Shown: positions 17,778-27,176, counted from the first letter of the stretch. The stretch is 64,000 nt of DNA from Rhodobacteraceae bacterium WFHF2C18 (GCA_002166865.1 NHTQ01000007.1:1-64000); one strand, 5' to 3'. Numbers and translations: made by a program. The notes: generated by a model not told the origin, from the letters alone.

Positions 17778-19040
17778 ATGAAAATCCTCTTCATCCACCA
17801 GAACTTCCCCGGCCAGTTCAAGCACCTGGCCCCGGCGCTTGCCGCGCGCGGGCACCAGTGCCTGGCGCTCACCCTGCGCGTGCGCGAAGCGCGCAAATGG
17901 CAAGGTGTTCAGATCCTGCCCTACAGCCTTCCGGACCGCCGCGAACAGCGCGTGCACCCCTGGCTTGTCGATCTCGATACCAAGGTCACCCGTGGCGAGG
18001 CCTGCTTCCACGCCGCCCGCAAGCTGCGCGAGAAGGGATTCGCCCCCGACCTGATCCTCGCCCATCCCGGCTGGGGGGAATCGATGTTCCTGCGCGATGT
18101 CTGGCCCGGGGCACGGATGGCCCTTTACTGCGAACTCTACCACCACGCGGACTACCCGCATTTGCACTTCGACCCCGAGTTCGACCGCACCGACCCCGAA
18201 TTCGAGGCGCTGCGAATCCGGATGAAGAACCTCAACAACCACATCCATTTTCCCGTGGCCGAGGCCGGCATCAGCCCCACGCGCTTCCAGGCGGACACCT
18301 TTCCGCAGGAATTCCGCGATCGCATCACGATCTGTCACGACGGGATCGACACCGCCACGGCCCGCCCCGATCCGGCGGTCCGGTTCGATCTGGATGGCGA
18401 GCGGACACTCACCCGCGCCGACGAGGTCATCACCTTCGTCAACCGCAACCTGGAACCATACCGCGGTTACCACGTCTTCATGCGCGCTCTGCCGGACATC
18501 CTGGCGGCGCGGCCCCGCGCGCAGGTCCTCATCGTGGGCGGCGACGATGTCAGCTATGGGGCCCGGCCGCCAAACGGGCAGACCTGGAAACAGGTCTTCA
18601 TCGACGAGGTGCGCGACCGCATTCCCGATCCGGACTGGCAGCGCGTGCATTTCCTGGGCCGAATCCCCTATGACCGTTTCCTGCGGCTGCTTCAGGTCAG
18701 CCGGGTGCACGCCTACCTGACCTACCCCTTTGTCCTGAGCTGGAGCCTGCTGGAGGCCATGAGTTGCGGCGCGGCCATCGTCGCCAGCGACACAGCGCCG
18801 GTGCGTGAGGTGATCACGCATGACCAAACTGGCCGGCTCGTGGATTTCTTCGACGGCCGGGCGCTCGTCACCGAGGTCTGCGACCTGCTGGAGGATGCGC
18901 AAACCCGCGACCGCCTCGGCCACGCCGCGCGCGCCCACGCACGCACCGCCTACGACCTGCACCAGGTCTGCCTGCCGCGTCAGCTCGCCTGGGTGGAGGG
19001 GCTGATCAGCGGCGCCCGCCCCCCGGGTGAGGCTCAGTAA
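17778..19040 (+). CDS. Glycosyltransferase, GT4-like with an N-terminal Glyco_trans_4_3 domain
   Basis: The 420-residue protein begins MKILFIHQNFPGQFKHLAPA, the signature of the PF12000-type N-terminal domain (about residues 1-170). A GT4 catalytic C-domain follows, with NRNLEPYRGYHVFMRALPDI near 222-241, VHFLGRIPYDRFL, and the donor-binding SWSLLEAMSCGAAIVASDTAPVREV around 320-344 with the E-x7-E pattern. It likely makes a cell-surface or secreted polysaccharide, but no polysaccharide cluster surrounds it. Its last 7 bp overlap the convergent DUF3576 gene. Confidence 0.85.
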   Translation: MKILFIHQNFPGQFKHLAPALAARGHQCLALTLRVREARKWQGVQILPYSLPDRREQRVHPWLVDLDTKVTRGEACFHAARKLREKGFAPDLILAHPGWGESMFLRDVWPGARMALYCELYHHADYPHLHFDPEFDRTDPEFEALRIRMKNLNNHIHFPVAEAGISPTRFQADTFPQEFRDRITICHDGIDTATARPDPAVRFDLDGERTLTRADEVITFVNRNLEPYRGYHVFMRALPDILAARPRAQVLIVGGDDVSYGARPPNGQTWKQVFIDEVRDRIPDPDWQRVHFLGRIPYDRFLRLLQVSRVHAYLTYPFVLSWSLLEAMSCGAAIVASDTAPVREVITHDQTGRLVDFFDGRALVTEVCDLLEDAQTRDRLGHAARAHARTAYDLHQVCLPRQLAWVEGLISGARPPGEAQ

Positions 19041-19507
19041 TTCTCGGCGCGGATCCGCAGTTGCCGTGCGCGGGCCAGGATCGCGTCCTCGACCGCGCGC
19101 TGCGTGCCGGCACTCACCGGGCCGCTGCGCGTCTGCAATGCGACGTTCAGCGAGCGCGCGTCCAGCGCCGGGTCACTGATGAGGACTGTCGCGCGATAGG
19201 ACTGGCCGCCGCCGGGCGGACGACCGTAACCGGTGGAGATCACGCCCGTGAAAGGATCGGCGTTGTCCACCGGCAGGAAGTCGAGAACATCCAGCGTCGC
19301 GGTCCAGAGGAAGCGGTTGACCTTGACCTGGGATTCGCCCCCCCGGAAGGCATCGAAAAGTGACGTGCCACTGTCAACGGGCGAAACGGTCCGCTCCGGC
19401 CCGCTCTCGACCTCGTAGGCCTCGGGTCTGAGCCCCCGGTTCTCGCACGCGGCCAGCGCGACGATCGCCGTCAGGGCCAGGCTGCCCGTGATCCTAGAAA
19501 ACTGCAT
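19034..19507 (-). CDS. DUF3576 lipoprotein
   Basis: The 157-residue protein begins MQFSRITGSLALTAIVALAAC, a lipoprotein signal with lipobox LAAC (Cys 21). The mature chain has the DUF3576 landmarks SLFDAFRGGESQVKVNRFLW and TGVISTGYGRPPGG and the C-terminal ARQLRIRAENY. It is a conserved alphaproteobacterial envelope protein of unknown role. A weak promoter may be TTGCCC (19567-19562) with TAGTAG (19544-19539), 17 bp apart. It is divergent from yggS. Confidence 0.85.
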   Translation of the reverse strand: MQFSRITGSLALTAIVALAACENRGLRPEAYEVESGPERTVSPVDSGTSLFDAFRGGESQVKVNRFLWTATLDVLDFLPVDNADPFTGVISTGYGRPPGGGQSYRATVLISDPALDARSLNVALQTRSGPVSAGTQRAVEDAILARARQLRIRAENY

Positions 19508-19666
19508 ATCGCTACCGTCCCGGACTGTTTCCCTCCCCCTACTATCCAACGCATGCCAACGGGGCAAGGAGTTTGCAGGGTGGCGCGCGCCACACGCGCG
19601 CAGGGATTGTGCCCGCACGGCGGTATGTGGCAAAGACCCCTGGATGCAAGCGAAGGAGGGCCGCGC

Positions 19667-20320
19667 GTGAGCCTGGAGGAAATCAAGTCCCGCATCGCCA
19701 GGGCCGAGGCGGCCGCGGGCCGCCCCGTCGGCAGTGTCACGCTGATCGCCGTCTCCAAGAAACAGCCCGGGGACCGCGTGACCGCGGTGCTTGACCAGGG
19801 CCACCGCACCTTCGGAGAGAACCGGGTGCAGGAGGCCGCCGCGAAATGGCCCGCCTACCGCGAGCACTACGCGGGAATCGACCTGCACCTCGTCGGTCCG
19901 CTTCAGACGAACAAGGTGCGGCAGGCCTTCGGGCTGGTGCAGGCGATCCATTCGCTCGACCGGCCCAAGCTGGCCAAGACCATCGCCCGCATCGCCCAGG
20001 AAGAAGGACATTGCCCCGAGCTCTTCGTGCAGATCAATACCGGCGAGGAGGCACAGAAGGCCGGCGTCATGCCCGACCAGGCGGACGATTTCATCGCCGA
20101 CTGCCGCGCGCTGGATCTGCCCGTGCGCGGCCTGATGTGCCTCCCCCCGGTGGACGAGGAACCCACCCTGCATTTCGCCCTGCTCGCAAAGATCGCGGAC
20201 CGCAACGGCCTCGCCGGGCTGTCGATGGGCATGAGCGGCGATTTCGAGCGCGCCATCGCCCAGGGCGCCACCCACATCCGCGTGGGCAGCGCCATCTTCG
20301 GGCAGCGCAACGACGGCTGA
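19667..20320 (+). CDS. YggS/PLPBP family pyridoxal-phosphate homeostasis protein
   Basis: The 217-residue protein has the PLP lysine in TLIAVSKKQP, then FGENRVQEAAAKWP, HLVGPLQTNKVRQA, and SMGMSGDFERAIAQGATHIR and RVGSAIFG, which bind the phosphate. The family buffers PLP and affects amino-acid and keto-acid pools. The start is GTG at 19667: AAGGAGG at 19653-19659 sits 7 bp upstream, and the extra N-terminal residues encoded further upstream are not conserved. It is about 10 residues shorter at the N-terminus than E. coli YggS. It is convergent with the L,D-transpeptidase gene, one base apart. Confidence 0.9.
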   Translation: MSLEEIKSRIARAEAAAGRPVGSVTLIAVSKKQPGDRVTAVLDQGHRTFGENRVQEAAAKWPAYREHYAGIDLHLVGPLQTNKVRQAFGLVQAIHSLDRPKLAKTIARIAQEEGHCPELFVQINTGEEAQKAGVMPDQADDFIADCRALDLPVRGLMCLPPVDEEPTLHFALLAKIADRNGLAGLSMGMSGDFERAIAQGATHIRVGSAIFGQRNDG

Positions 20321-20321
20321 G

Positions 20322-20858
20322 TTACCGGCGCAGGTCCGGCACGATCAGACGGGTGCCGTGGACGATGCGCCGCGCCAGCCCCCGCAGGTGATCGCGCCGC
20401 AGGGCCACACACCCCGCCGTCGGATAACCGGGCCGCCGCCACTGGTGCACGAAGATGCACGAACCGCGCCCGGCCACCGCCCGCGGCCAGTTCCAGTCCG
20501 TCACCAACACAAGGTCGTACAGCGGATCGGCCCGGCGCAGCGCCTCGTGCGACCCCGGGTAGGGGGCCCGGACCATCATGTTGTAGTCCTCCTCCCGCGG
20601 GTCATCGGACCACAGATCGCCCGGACGGATCGGCACGGCCCAATCCGTGGGTCGGGCCATGCGGTCGGGCCGGTAGAGCAGCCCGACAATCCGGTGCACC
20701 CCCAGCGGCGTTGCCCCGTCGCCCTCGCGCTTGTCGGCGGCCAGCCCGCCCCGGCCGATGGCGCAGGGATAGATCCGCCCGCCGAAACGCAGGCCGGTGG
20801 GGGTCAGGACCATGTCCCGCGGCGTCACGCCGCGTTGATGGTCAAGGGGCCCGCTCAC
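20322..20858 (-). CDS. L,D-transpeptidase (YkuD) family protein without signal peptide
   Basis: The 178-residue protein carries the YkuD catalytic region FVHQWRRPGYPTAGCVALRR, with His and the nucleophilic Cys near residue 149. It also has DWNWPRAVAGRGS. No signal peptide is visible at the start MSGPLDHQRGV; MVLTPTG at residue 16 is an alternative start. YkuD enzymes make 3-3 peptidoglycan crosslinks or attach proteins to peptidoglycan, normally in the periplasm, so the missing signal is notable, although this subtype often lacks one. Its start overlaps the LOV kinase stop by 4 bp. Confidence 0.85.
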   Translation of the reverse strand: MSGPLDHQRGVTPRDMVLTPTGLRFGGRIYPCAIGRGGLAADKREGDGATPLGVHRIVGLLYRPDRMARPTDWAVPIRPGDLWSDDPREEDYNMMVRAPYPGSHEALRRADPLYDLVLVTDWNWPRAVAGRGSCIFVHQWRRPGYPTAGCVALRRDHLRGLARRIVHGTRLIVPDLRR

Positions 20859-21985
20859 GCCGATGTCGCGGGGCGTTCGAGGGCCAACTCGACGCTGGCG
20901 GTCGTGCCCGACGGCCCGCTTTCCACCGACAGCTCGGCGCCGAGCGAATCGATCAGCGCGGTCACGATACTCCCGCCCACGCCAGACCCGCCGGACCTGC
21001 CCGTGGTGTCGAGCGTACCCTCCATGGTCTCGGCACGATCCGTCTGCTCCTCGACGGATTCTGCGCCGTAGGGCCAGTTGCTGCCCGCAGGCAGCCCGCC
21101 GCCGTCATCGGCAACCGTCAGTCGCACGCGATCACCCTCCAGCACTCTCACCTGCACCCAGACATTGCCGCTCGCCACCCCGTCAAAGGCATGCTCCAGC
21201 GCATTGGTCAGGAACTCCGACAACAACAGGCCCAGGCGCGCGGCCGTGTCCACGGGAAGGTCCACTTCGTCGCAGTCGATGTTCACGCTGACCGCGCTGC
21301 GGCTTTCCAGGCCGGCGATCACCTTGGCGATCCGGCTCAGGTAGGCGCCGCCGGCCACCTCGTGCCGCGCGCCGGTTTTGTCGTCTCCCGACAGCAATTC
21401 CTCGTAAAGCAGTGACAGGGCCTCGATACGCCGGCCCACGGATTGCATCGATTCGGCCGTCACCTCGCGCGCGGCCTGCACGCGCACCATTCCCACGATC
21501 ATCGACAGGTGATTCTTGACGCGGTGCTGCAACTCGCGCAGCATCGCCAAGGACCGATCCGCGCGGATCTGGGCGCGGGCCGTCTCGTCCCCCTGCTCTT
21601 CCCGCGGGGTCATCTCCCGCTGAAGTCCGAAGAACCCTGTCAGGTTTCCGGCGTCGTCCTCGACCGGGCTGATGACAAGCTGGTTGAGAAAGGAACTCCC
21701 GTCCGCGCGGTAATTGCGCAGCACGACCTCGATCTGCTCGCGCCCGTCCAGCCCTTCGCGGATCTGCTGCACCGCGGCCGGGTCGGTATCGCGACCCTGA
21801 AGGAACCGGCAATTGCGGCCGATCGCATATTCAGGGCTGTAAAGCGTCAAACGCTCGAACGCCCGGTTGACATAGGTGATGGGGTTGTCGGGTTGCCGCG
21901 GATCGGTGACAACGATGGCCACATTCGCGTCCCGCATTGCCGATCCCGGTGATTGTCTCTGCTCGGCGTCCCGTCGATCCCCCAT
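20855..21985 (-). CDS. LOV-domain blue-light sensor histidine kinase (HisKA_2/HWE-like)
   Basis: The 376-residue soluble kinase has an N-terminal LOV domain, about residues 18-126. It holds the flavin-adduct motif GRNCRFLQG with Cys59, the flavin-contact NYRADGSSFLNQLVISPV (91-108) and FFGLQREMT with the conserved Gln122. All residues for FMN photochemistry are present. A HisKA_2 dimerisation helix follows with the phospho-acceptor His154 in LQHRVKNHL, then the N-box EFLTNALEHAF (257-267) and G1 VADDGGGLP. An acidic insert of about 30 residues (304-333) precedes a weak G2 box. No response regulator is adjacent. It shares a 4-bp overlap with the downstream L,D-transpeptidase. Confidence 0.9.
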   Translation of the reverse strand: MGDRRDAEQRQSPGSAMRDANVAIVVTDPRQPDNPITYVNRAFERLTLYSPEYAIGRNCRFLQGRDTDPAAVQQIREGLDGREQIEVVLRNYRADGSSFLNQLVISPVEDDAGNLTGFFGLQREMTPREEQGDETARAQIRADRSLAMLRELQHRVKNHLSMIVGMVRVQAAREVTAESMQSVGRRIEALSLLYEELLSGDDKTGARHEVAGGAYLSRIAKVIAGLESRSAVSVNIDCDEVDLPVDTAARLGLLLSEFLTNALEHAFDGVASGNVWVQVRVLEGDRVRLTVADDGGGLPAGSNWPYGAESVEEQTDRAETMEGTLDTTGRSGGSGVGGSIVTALIDSLGAELSVESGPSGTTASVELALERPATSA

Positions 21986-22109
21986 CGCGCCCCTGTGCCC
22001 CGTGCCGCCCCTGAACCAGGATTTTCCTTTGCACGCCCGACGATACCCCGATTCAACGGGCTTGGCAAACCAGTGCGGCCCCGTCGGCGCGCGCCCGCTT
22101 GACGTTTGT

Positions 22110-22385
22110 TCACTTGGCCGGCCCGCAACCCCAACGTGCCGCCAGTCCGCGCCGCAGCGACAGCCTGATCGGCCCGCGTGCCCTGGCCGGATCCACCTCT
22201 TTCCCGCCCTGCGTGGCGCGCAGGGGCAAATCCGCGGCCACCCGGCGGACCTGCCCCATCAGCGGGCGCCAGTCGTCGGCCAGCGCCCGCGCGGCCTCGG
22301 AAGGGCAGAAGCTCTTGGCCGGCCCGCGATCACGGGCCAGCCCCATCAGCGCCTCGGCCACCTTTTTATCCGAGGGCGTCGTCAC
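22110..22385 (-). CDS. DUF3253 small protein
   Basis: The 91-residue product starts at a GTG (22385) and reads [21 protein letters not shown]. The DUF3253 core follows: [20 protein letters not shown] and the C-terminal [12 protein letters not shown]. It looks like a compact winged-helix-type domain, but the function is unknown. The GTG overlaps the ileS 3' end by 20 bp, implying translational coupling. An in-frame ATG at 22424 lies deeper inside ileS and adds non-conserved residues. Confidence 0.75.
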   Translation of the reverse strand: MTTPSDKKVAEALMGLARDRGPAKSFCPSEAARALADDWRPLMGQVRRVAADLPLRATQGGKEVDPARARGPIRLSLRRGLAARWGCGPAK

Positions 22386-25272
22386 AGCGTCCGCAAACGC
22401 CGGGATGCCCGTGCAGGCCGACATCCGGCAGGATCTTCCAGCAGCGCTGGCACTTCTCGCCCTCGGCCTTTTCGAAGACCACGCCGACGCCTTCGATGTC
22501 CGGCAGGCGGTAGGCTTCGGGCGGCATGGGATCGCCTGTCAGAACGATGTCCGAGGTGATGCAGACGTCGGCGAAGTTCACCGCGCGCAGCACCTCCAGC
22601 ATCGCGGCATCGCGGACGTGCACCACCGGCGCAGCCTCCAGGCTGGCCCCGATCACCTTGTCGGTGCGCTGAACCTCCAGCGCGGCCGTCACCACCCGGC
22701 GCGCGCGGCGCACCTGTGCCCATTTCTGCGCCAGGGGCTCGTCGATCCAGTCGGCGGGCGTGGCGGGGATGTCCTGCAGGTGCACGCTGCTGTCCGCGCC
22801 CGGGAACCGCTCCAGCCAGACCTCTTCCATCGTGAAGGTCAGCACGGGCGCCAGCCAGGTGGTCAGCCGGTGGAACAGGATGTCCAGAACCGTGCGCGCC
22901 GCGCGGCGACGGGTGGTGTCTCCGTCGCAATACAGCGCGTCCTTGCGGATGTCGAAGTAGAAGGCCGACAGCTCCACCGTGCAGAAGTTGAACAGCGCCT
23001 GGAACACGCCCTGGAAATCGTAGGCGGCGTAGCCCGTGCGCACCCGGTGATCCAGCTCGGCCAGCCGGTGCAGAACCCAGCGTTCCAGCTCGGGCATCTC
23101 CTCGGCCGCGATCCGATCCTCTTCCGAGAAATGCGCCAGCGCCCCCAGCATGAAGCGCATGGTATTGCGCAGCCGGCGGTAGCTGTCGGCCACCCCCTTC
23201 AGGATCTCGGGCCCGATGCGCAGGTCGCCCGTGTAGTCCGACTGCGCCACCCAGAGGCGCAGGATGTCGGCCCCGTACTGCTTGACCACGTCGTCCGGCG
23301 CCACGGTGTTGCCGAGCGACTTGGACATCTTGTTGCCCTTCTCGTCGAGCGTGAACCCGTGGGTCAGCACGCCGCGATAGGGGGCGCGGCCGATGGTGCC
23401 GCAGGCCTGCAGCATCGAGGAATGGAACCACCCCCGGTGCTGGTCCGTGCCCTCGAGGTAGAGATCGGCCAGCCCGTCCTCGGAGCCGTCGTCCCGGTCG
23501 CGCAGGACGAAGGCGTGGGTGGAGCCCGAATCGAACCACACGTCGAGGATGTCGTCCACCTTTTCCCAGTCGGCCGGGTCGTAGTCCTCGCCGAGGAAAC
23601 GCTCCTTGGCGCCTGGCTTGTACCAGGCGTCCGCGCCCTCCTCCTCGAAGGCGGCGAGGATGCGCGCGTTCACCCTGTCGTCCTTCAGGAGGAAGTCCGG
23701 GTCGGTGGGCAGCGCGCCCTTTTTCGTGAAGACCGTCAGCGGCACGCCCCAGGCGCGCTGGCGCGAGAGCACCCAGTCGGGGCGCGCCTCGATCATCGAA
23801 TGGAGGCGGTTGCGCCCCGAGGGCGGGGTCCATGTCACCAGCTCGTCGATCGAGGCGAGCGCGCGGGCGCGGATCGTCTCGCCGTAGGTGTCCTGCCCGT
23901 CGCCCACGGGCCGGTCGATGGCGGCGAACCACTGCGGCGTGTTGCGGAAGATCACCGGCGCCTTGGAGCGCCAGGAATGGGGATAGGAGTGCGTCAGCCG
24001 CCCCCGCGCGATCAGGCCGCCGGCCTCCACCAGCTTGTCGATGACGGCGGCGTTGGCCTTGCCCTCCTTGCCCTTGGCATTGATGATCTCAAGCCCCGCG
24101 AAGAACGGCACGTGGTCCAGGAATTCCCCGGCCTCGCCCACGTTGTGCGTCATCCGGTCGCCCCAGCCGCGGGCGATGAAAGCCTCGTAATCGTCCTGCC
24201 CGTGGCTGGGTGCGGTATGGACAAACCCCGTTCCCTGATCGTCGGTGACGTAGTCCTCGGCGATCATCGGCACGTCGTAATCCCAGAACCCCCCGGCGCC
24301 CCCGAGCCCGGCGAAAGGATGAGCCAGCACCGCCCCTTCGAACTCGTCCGGCGCCACCTCGCGCAGCCGGGTCCACTCCGTGACGCGCGCGCGGGTCAGC
24401 GACTCCTCGGCCAGCGCATCGGCAAAGACGTAGAGCTCACCTGGTTTGGCCCAGCATTCCTCCTGCGTGGCCTCCACGCGGTAAAGGCCGTAGGCGATGC
24501 CGTCGCCGTAGGCCACGGCCTTGTTGGAGGGGATGGTCCAGGGCGTGGTTGTCCAGATCACCACGCGGGCCTCCGCCAGTTCGCCGCCGCCCTGGCGGAA
24601 GGGGAAGGGCACCCAGATCGTGTGGCTCTTGTGGTCGTGATACTCGACCTCCGCCTCGGCCAGCGCGGTCTTTTCCACGGGCGACCACATCACCGGCTTG
24701 GAGCCCTGGTAGAGCGTGCCGTTCATCAGGAATTTCTGGAACTCCTCCGCGATGATCCGCTCGGCGCGGAAATCCATCGTCAGGTAGGGCTTCTCCCACT
24801 TGCCCGTGACCCCGAGCCGCTTGAACTCCTCGCGTTGCACGTCGATCCATTCATCCGCGAACTCCCGGCATTCGCGGCGGAATTCCACCACGTCCACCTC
24901 GTCCTTGCTGCGGCCCTTCTCGCGGTAGCGCTGCTCGATCTTCCACTCGATGGGCAGGCCGTGGCAGTCCCATCCGGGCACATAGCGCGCGTCATGGCCC
25001 AGCATCTGCTGGCTGCGCACCACCATGTCCTTGAGGATCTTGTTCAGCGCGTGGCCGATGTGCAGGTGCCCGTTGGCGTAGGGCGGCCCGTCGTGCAGGA
25101 TGAAGGGCGGGCGCCCCGTCTTTTCGCGCAGCCGGTCGTAGATGCCGATCTCCTCCCAGCGGGCCAGCCATCCGGGCTCGCGCTTGGGCAGGCCCGCGCG
25201 CATCGGGAAATCGGTCTTCGGCAGGTTCAGCGTGTCTTTGTAGTCGGGCGTCTCGGGGGTGTCGGCGCACAT
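22366..25272 (-). CDS. ileS: Isoleucyl-tRNA synthetase
   Basis: The 968-residue class I synthetase has [15 protein letters not shown] (HIGH) near residues 66-80, the CP1 editing domain with [15 protein letters not shown], and NKMSKSLGN as the KMSKS loop. A C-terminal zinc site is formed by [10 protein letters not shown] and CGRCDDAL. It charges tRNA-Ile and edits valine. ATG 25272 begins [21 protein letters not shown] bulged 13-bp stem-loop lies about 70 bp upstream in its leader. The 3' end overlaps the DUF3253 gene. Confidence 0.98.
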   Translation of the reverse strand: MCADTPETPDYKDTLNLPKTDFPMRAGLPKREPGWLARWEEIGIYDRLREKTGRPPFILHDGPPYANGHLHIGHALNKILKDMVVRSQQMLGHDARYVPGWDCHGLPIEWKIEQRYREKGRSKDEVDVVEFRRECREFADEWIDVQREEFKRLGVTGKWEKPYLTMDFRAERIIAEEFQKFLMNGTLYQGSKPVMWSPVEKTALAEAEVEYHDHKSHTIWVPFPFRQGGGELAEARVVIWTTTPWTIPSNKAVAYGDGIAYGLYRVEATQEECWAKPGELYVFADALAEESLTRARVTEWTRLREVAPDEFEGAVLAHPFAGLGGAGGFWDYDVPMIAEDYVTDDQGTGFVHTAPSHGQDDYEAFIARGWGDRMTHNVGEAGEFLDHVPFFAGLEIINAKGKEGKANAAVIDKLVEAGGLIARGRLTHSYPHSWRSKAPVIFRNTPQWFAAIDRPVGDGQDTYGETIRARALASIDELVTWTPPSGRNRLHSMIEARPDWVLSRQRAWGVPLTVFTKKGALPTDPDFLLKDDRVNARILAAFEEEGADAWYKPGAKERFLGEDYDPADWEKVDDILDVWFDSGSTHAFVLRDRDDGSEDGLADLYLEGTDQHRGWFHSSMLQACGTIGRAPYRGVLTHGFTLDEKGNKMSKSLGNTVAPDDVVKQYGADILRLWVAQSDYTGDLRIGPEILKGVADSYRRLRNTMRFMLGALAHFSEEDRIAAEEMPELERWVLHRLAELDHRVRTGYAAYDFQGVFQALFNFCTVELSAFYFDIRKDALYCDGDTTRRRAARTVLDILFHRLTTWLAPVLTFTMEEVWLERFPGADSSVHLQDIPATPADWIDEPLAQKWAQVRRARRVVTAALEVQRTDKVIGASLEAAPVVHVRDAAMLEVLRAVNFADVCITSDIVLTGDPMPPEAYRLPDIEGVGVVFEKAEGEKCQRCWKILPDVGLHGHPGVCGRCDDALG

Positions 25273-25341
25273 TCGTGGCGTCCTTCGTCACTGGCGTGGG
25301 GGAAAAATTGAGCGGCGGCGCGCGAAACCTGCGCCTGATGT

Positions 25342-25372
25342 CCCGGCGGCTCTGACACCTCAGAGCGCCGGG
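25342..25372. other. Strong stem-loop in the ileS / truncated-haemoglobin spacer
   Basis: Left arm CCCGGC-G-GCTCTGA and right arm TCAGAGC-GCCGGG pair over 13 bp with one bulged G and a CACC loop. It lies 70 bp upstream of the ileS ATG on the minus strand and 128 bp upstream of the haemoglobin gene on the plus strand. No T-run follows on either strand. It may be an RNA leader structure of ileS or an operator-like dyad. Nothing else was seen in the 227-bp spacer. Confidence 0.6.
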
Positions 25373-25499
25373 CCCGTAATTCGAATGCCGATCGCGAAGC
25401 CTTGCATCATGGCCCGCCTTATAAGTGCGCGCCCCGGGATCGTCCAGAGGCCGGGGCGCGCACCTTGCACCGCCGCCCCGATCGCGCCAAATGAGGGTC

Positions 25500-25910
25500 A
25501 TGAGCACCGCCCTGCCCCCCCGCTTCGACGTCACCCGCGCCGAGATCGAGCGCGTCGTCGCCCGCTTCTATGCCGCCGTGCGCGCCCACCCGGGCCTCGG
25601 CCCCGTCTTTGCCGTCCACGTCGACGACTGGCCCGCCCACGAGGAGAAGGTCACGCGTTTCTGGGCCAACACCATCCTGCACGAACGCAGCTACGACGGC
25701 AGCCCCATGATGGCCCACATCAAGGCCGGAAACGTCAAGCCGGGCATGTTCTCCACCTGGCTGGCGCTTTTCGACAGGGTGCTCGAAGAGGAACTGCACC
25801 CCGACCAGGCCGCCGCCTGGTCGGCCTTGGCGCACCGGATCGGGCGCTCCCTCCGGGCCGGCGTCACCGAACGCGAGACCCTCGCCGGCGGCGTGCCCAA
25901 GCTGCGCTGA
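25500..25910 (+). CDS. Group III truncated haemoglobin
   Basis: The roughly 136-residue globin begins MSTALPPRFDVTRAEIERVV. It has the group III pattern RFYAAVRAHPGLGPVF, DWPAHEEKVTRFWANTIL and SYDGSPMMAHIKA with the proximal haem histidine, followed by FSTWLALFDRVLEEEL. These globins bind oxygen or NO and often serve nitrosative-stress or microaerobic functions. ATG 25491 is an alternative start three codons upstream; neither has a well-placed SD. It is divergent from ileS. Confidence 0.87.
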   Translation: MSTALPPRFDVTRAEIERVVARFYAAVRAHPGLGPVFAVHVDDWPAHEEKVTRFWANTILHERSYDGSPMMAHIKAGNVKPGMFSTWLALFDRVLEEELHPDQAAAWSALAHRIGRSLRAGVTERETLAGGVPKLR

Positions 25911-25992
25911 CAGGGCTCCGGTCAAGCCCCCCGCCAACAGACGGCAAAGCGGCCCCGGGATCATGCGCGGAAAACCCTCGCGCGCCGTCCGG

Positions 25993-26547
25993 CTAGCCCT
26001 CCGCCGCGCGCAGAGGGTAGTCGGCCAGCACCTCGTAGGTGGCCCCCCCCTGGCTCAGGTGGGAGCGGAAAAAGGTGAACTGCTCCACCGGCAGCGGGGG
26101 CAGCGACAGGTCCCCGTGCTGCTCCAGGAAGGCGCCCAGCTTGTCCAGCTTGTGCCGCGGCAGGCTCTCCTTGAACCGTGCCAGCGTCACATGCGGGCGG
26201 AAGCGTTCGCGCGGCAACTCCACCTCGGCCGCGCGGGCGGCGCCGCGCACCTTCTCGCGCAGGGCCGTCAGTTCCGTCGTCTTCTCCACGCCGGCATAGA
26301 CCAGCCGCGGGTCGCGCGCGCCCACCACGTCCAGCCCCCGGATTCGCATCTCGAATTCCGGCAGGTCGATCCGCAGCAGTTCCGCGTGCACGGCCTCGGC
26401 CGTGGCGACGGACTGATCGCCCAGAAAGGCCAGCGTGAGGTGGAAGGTCTCCGGGTCCACGTGGCGGCCCACCCGTAGGTCGGCCTGCACGCGGGCCAGC
26501 GCGCCCGCCGCCGGATCCGGCACCCCGATGCCGATGAAAAGCCGCAT
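25993..26547 (-). CDS. thpR: RNA 2',3'-cyclic phosphodiesterase
   Basis: The 184-residue 2H phosphoesterase has the paired catalytic motifs HLTL at residues 36-39 and HVTL at 119-122. It begins MRLFIGIGVPDPA, as ThpR/LigT proteins do. It opens 2',3'-cyclic phosphates to 2'-phosphates in vitro; the cellular substrate is uncertain. The start shares one base (TGATG) with the upstream methyltransferase stop, so it is the last gene of a three-gene operon. Confidence 0.9.
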   Translation of the reverse strand: MRLFIGIGVPDPAAGALARVQADLRVGRHVDPETFHLTLAFLGDQSVATAEAVHAELLRIDLPEFEMRIRGLDVVGARDPRLVYAGVEKTTELTALREKVRGAARAAEVELPRERFRPHVTLARFKESLPRHKLDKLGAFLEQHGDLSLPPLPVEQFTFFRSHLSQGGATYEVLADYPLRAAEG

Positions 26548-27176
26548 CACCCGCCCTCGCGCCGGAACACGCTGACCTGGAAACGCTGCCTGCGCCCCTG
26601 GGGCGTGACATGGGTGTGCCGCCGCGCCTCCAGCGGCGCGAAGACCCCGGGGGCCTGCGCCTCCAGTTCCGCCGCCAGGTCCCGGGGCGCGTAGCGCCGT
26701 ACCGGCAGGCCGGAACACATCTCCGGCCCGTCCTCGGCGAAGGTGGCGATCACGGCCACCCCGCCCGGCCGCAGCGCGCGCTGCATGGTCGCGACATAGC
26801 CGGCCCGCCCCGCCGGGTCGGTCAGGAAATGGAACACGGCCCGGTCGTGCCACAGGGCATAGGCGCGGTCGGGCTGCCAGTCCGTCACGTCGGCGACGAT
26901 CCAGGTCACCGCCGCCGCGCGCGGGCCCAGGCGCGCGCGGGCCACCGCCAGCCCCCTGTCCGATATGTCCAGCGCCGTCACCGCCGCGTAGCCGCGGGCC
27001 AGCAGGGCATCCACCAGACGCGCCGCGCCCGCGCCCACGTCGATCACCGGGTCGTCGGGGGCGGCATGGGCGGTGACCAGCGCGCATGACAGATCGGGGT
27101 GCGCCTCGAACCAGCTCAGATCGGCCTCCGCCCGGTCGTCGTAGGCCGCGCGCCAATGGGCCCGGTCCCCGCTCAC
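26547..27176 (-). CDS. Class I SAM-dependent methyltransferase
   Basis: The 209-residue protein has motif I VIDVGAGAARLVDALLARG near 44-62, the acidic strand VTALDISDRGL, and motif III-like LWHDRAVFHFL. It resembles small-molecule (thiopurine- or tellurite-type) methyltransferases. A C-terminal TPQGRRQRFQVSVF follows. The start overlaps the preceding unknown gene by ATGA and the stop abuts thpR. The substrate is unknown. Confidence 0.83.
   Translation of the reverse strand: MSGDRAHWRAAYDDRAEADLSWFEAHPDLSCALVTAHAAPDDPVIDVGAGAARLVDALLARGYAAVTALDISDRGLAVARARLGPRAAAVTWIVADVTDWQPDRAYALWHDRAVFHFLTDPAGRAGYVATMQRALRPGGVAVIATFAEDGPEMCSGLPVRRYAPRDLAAELEAQAPGVFAPLEARRHTHVTPQGRRQRFQVSVFRREGG

Noticed and set aside
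22099-25311. A 1070-codon plus-strand reading frame across ileS
   Set aside because: It is antisense to a full-length, motif-complete ileS and has the His/Arg/Val-rich composition of a high-GC complementary frame.
25273-25499. T-box riboswitch upstream of ileS
   Set aside because: No T-box sequence or specifier loop could be recognised, only a single bulged stem-loop.
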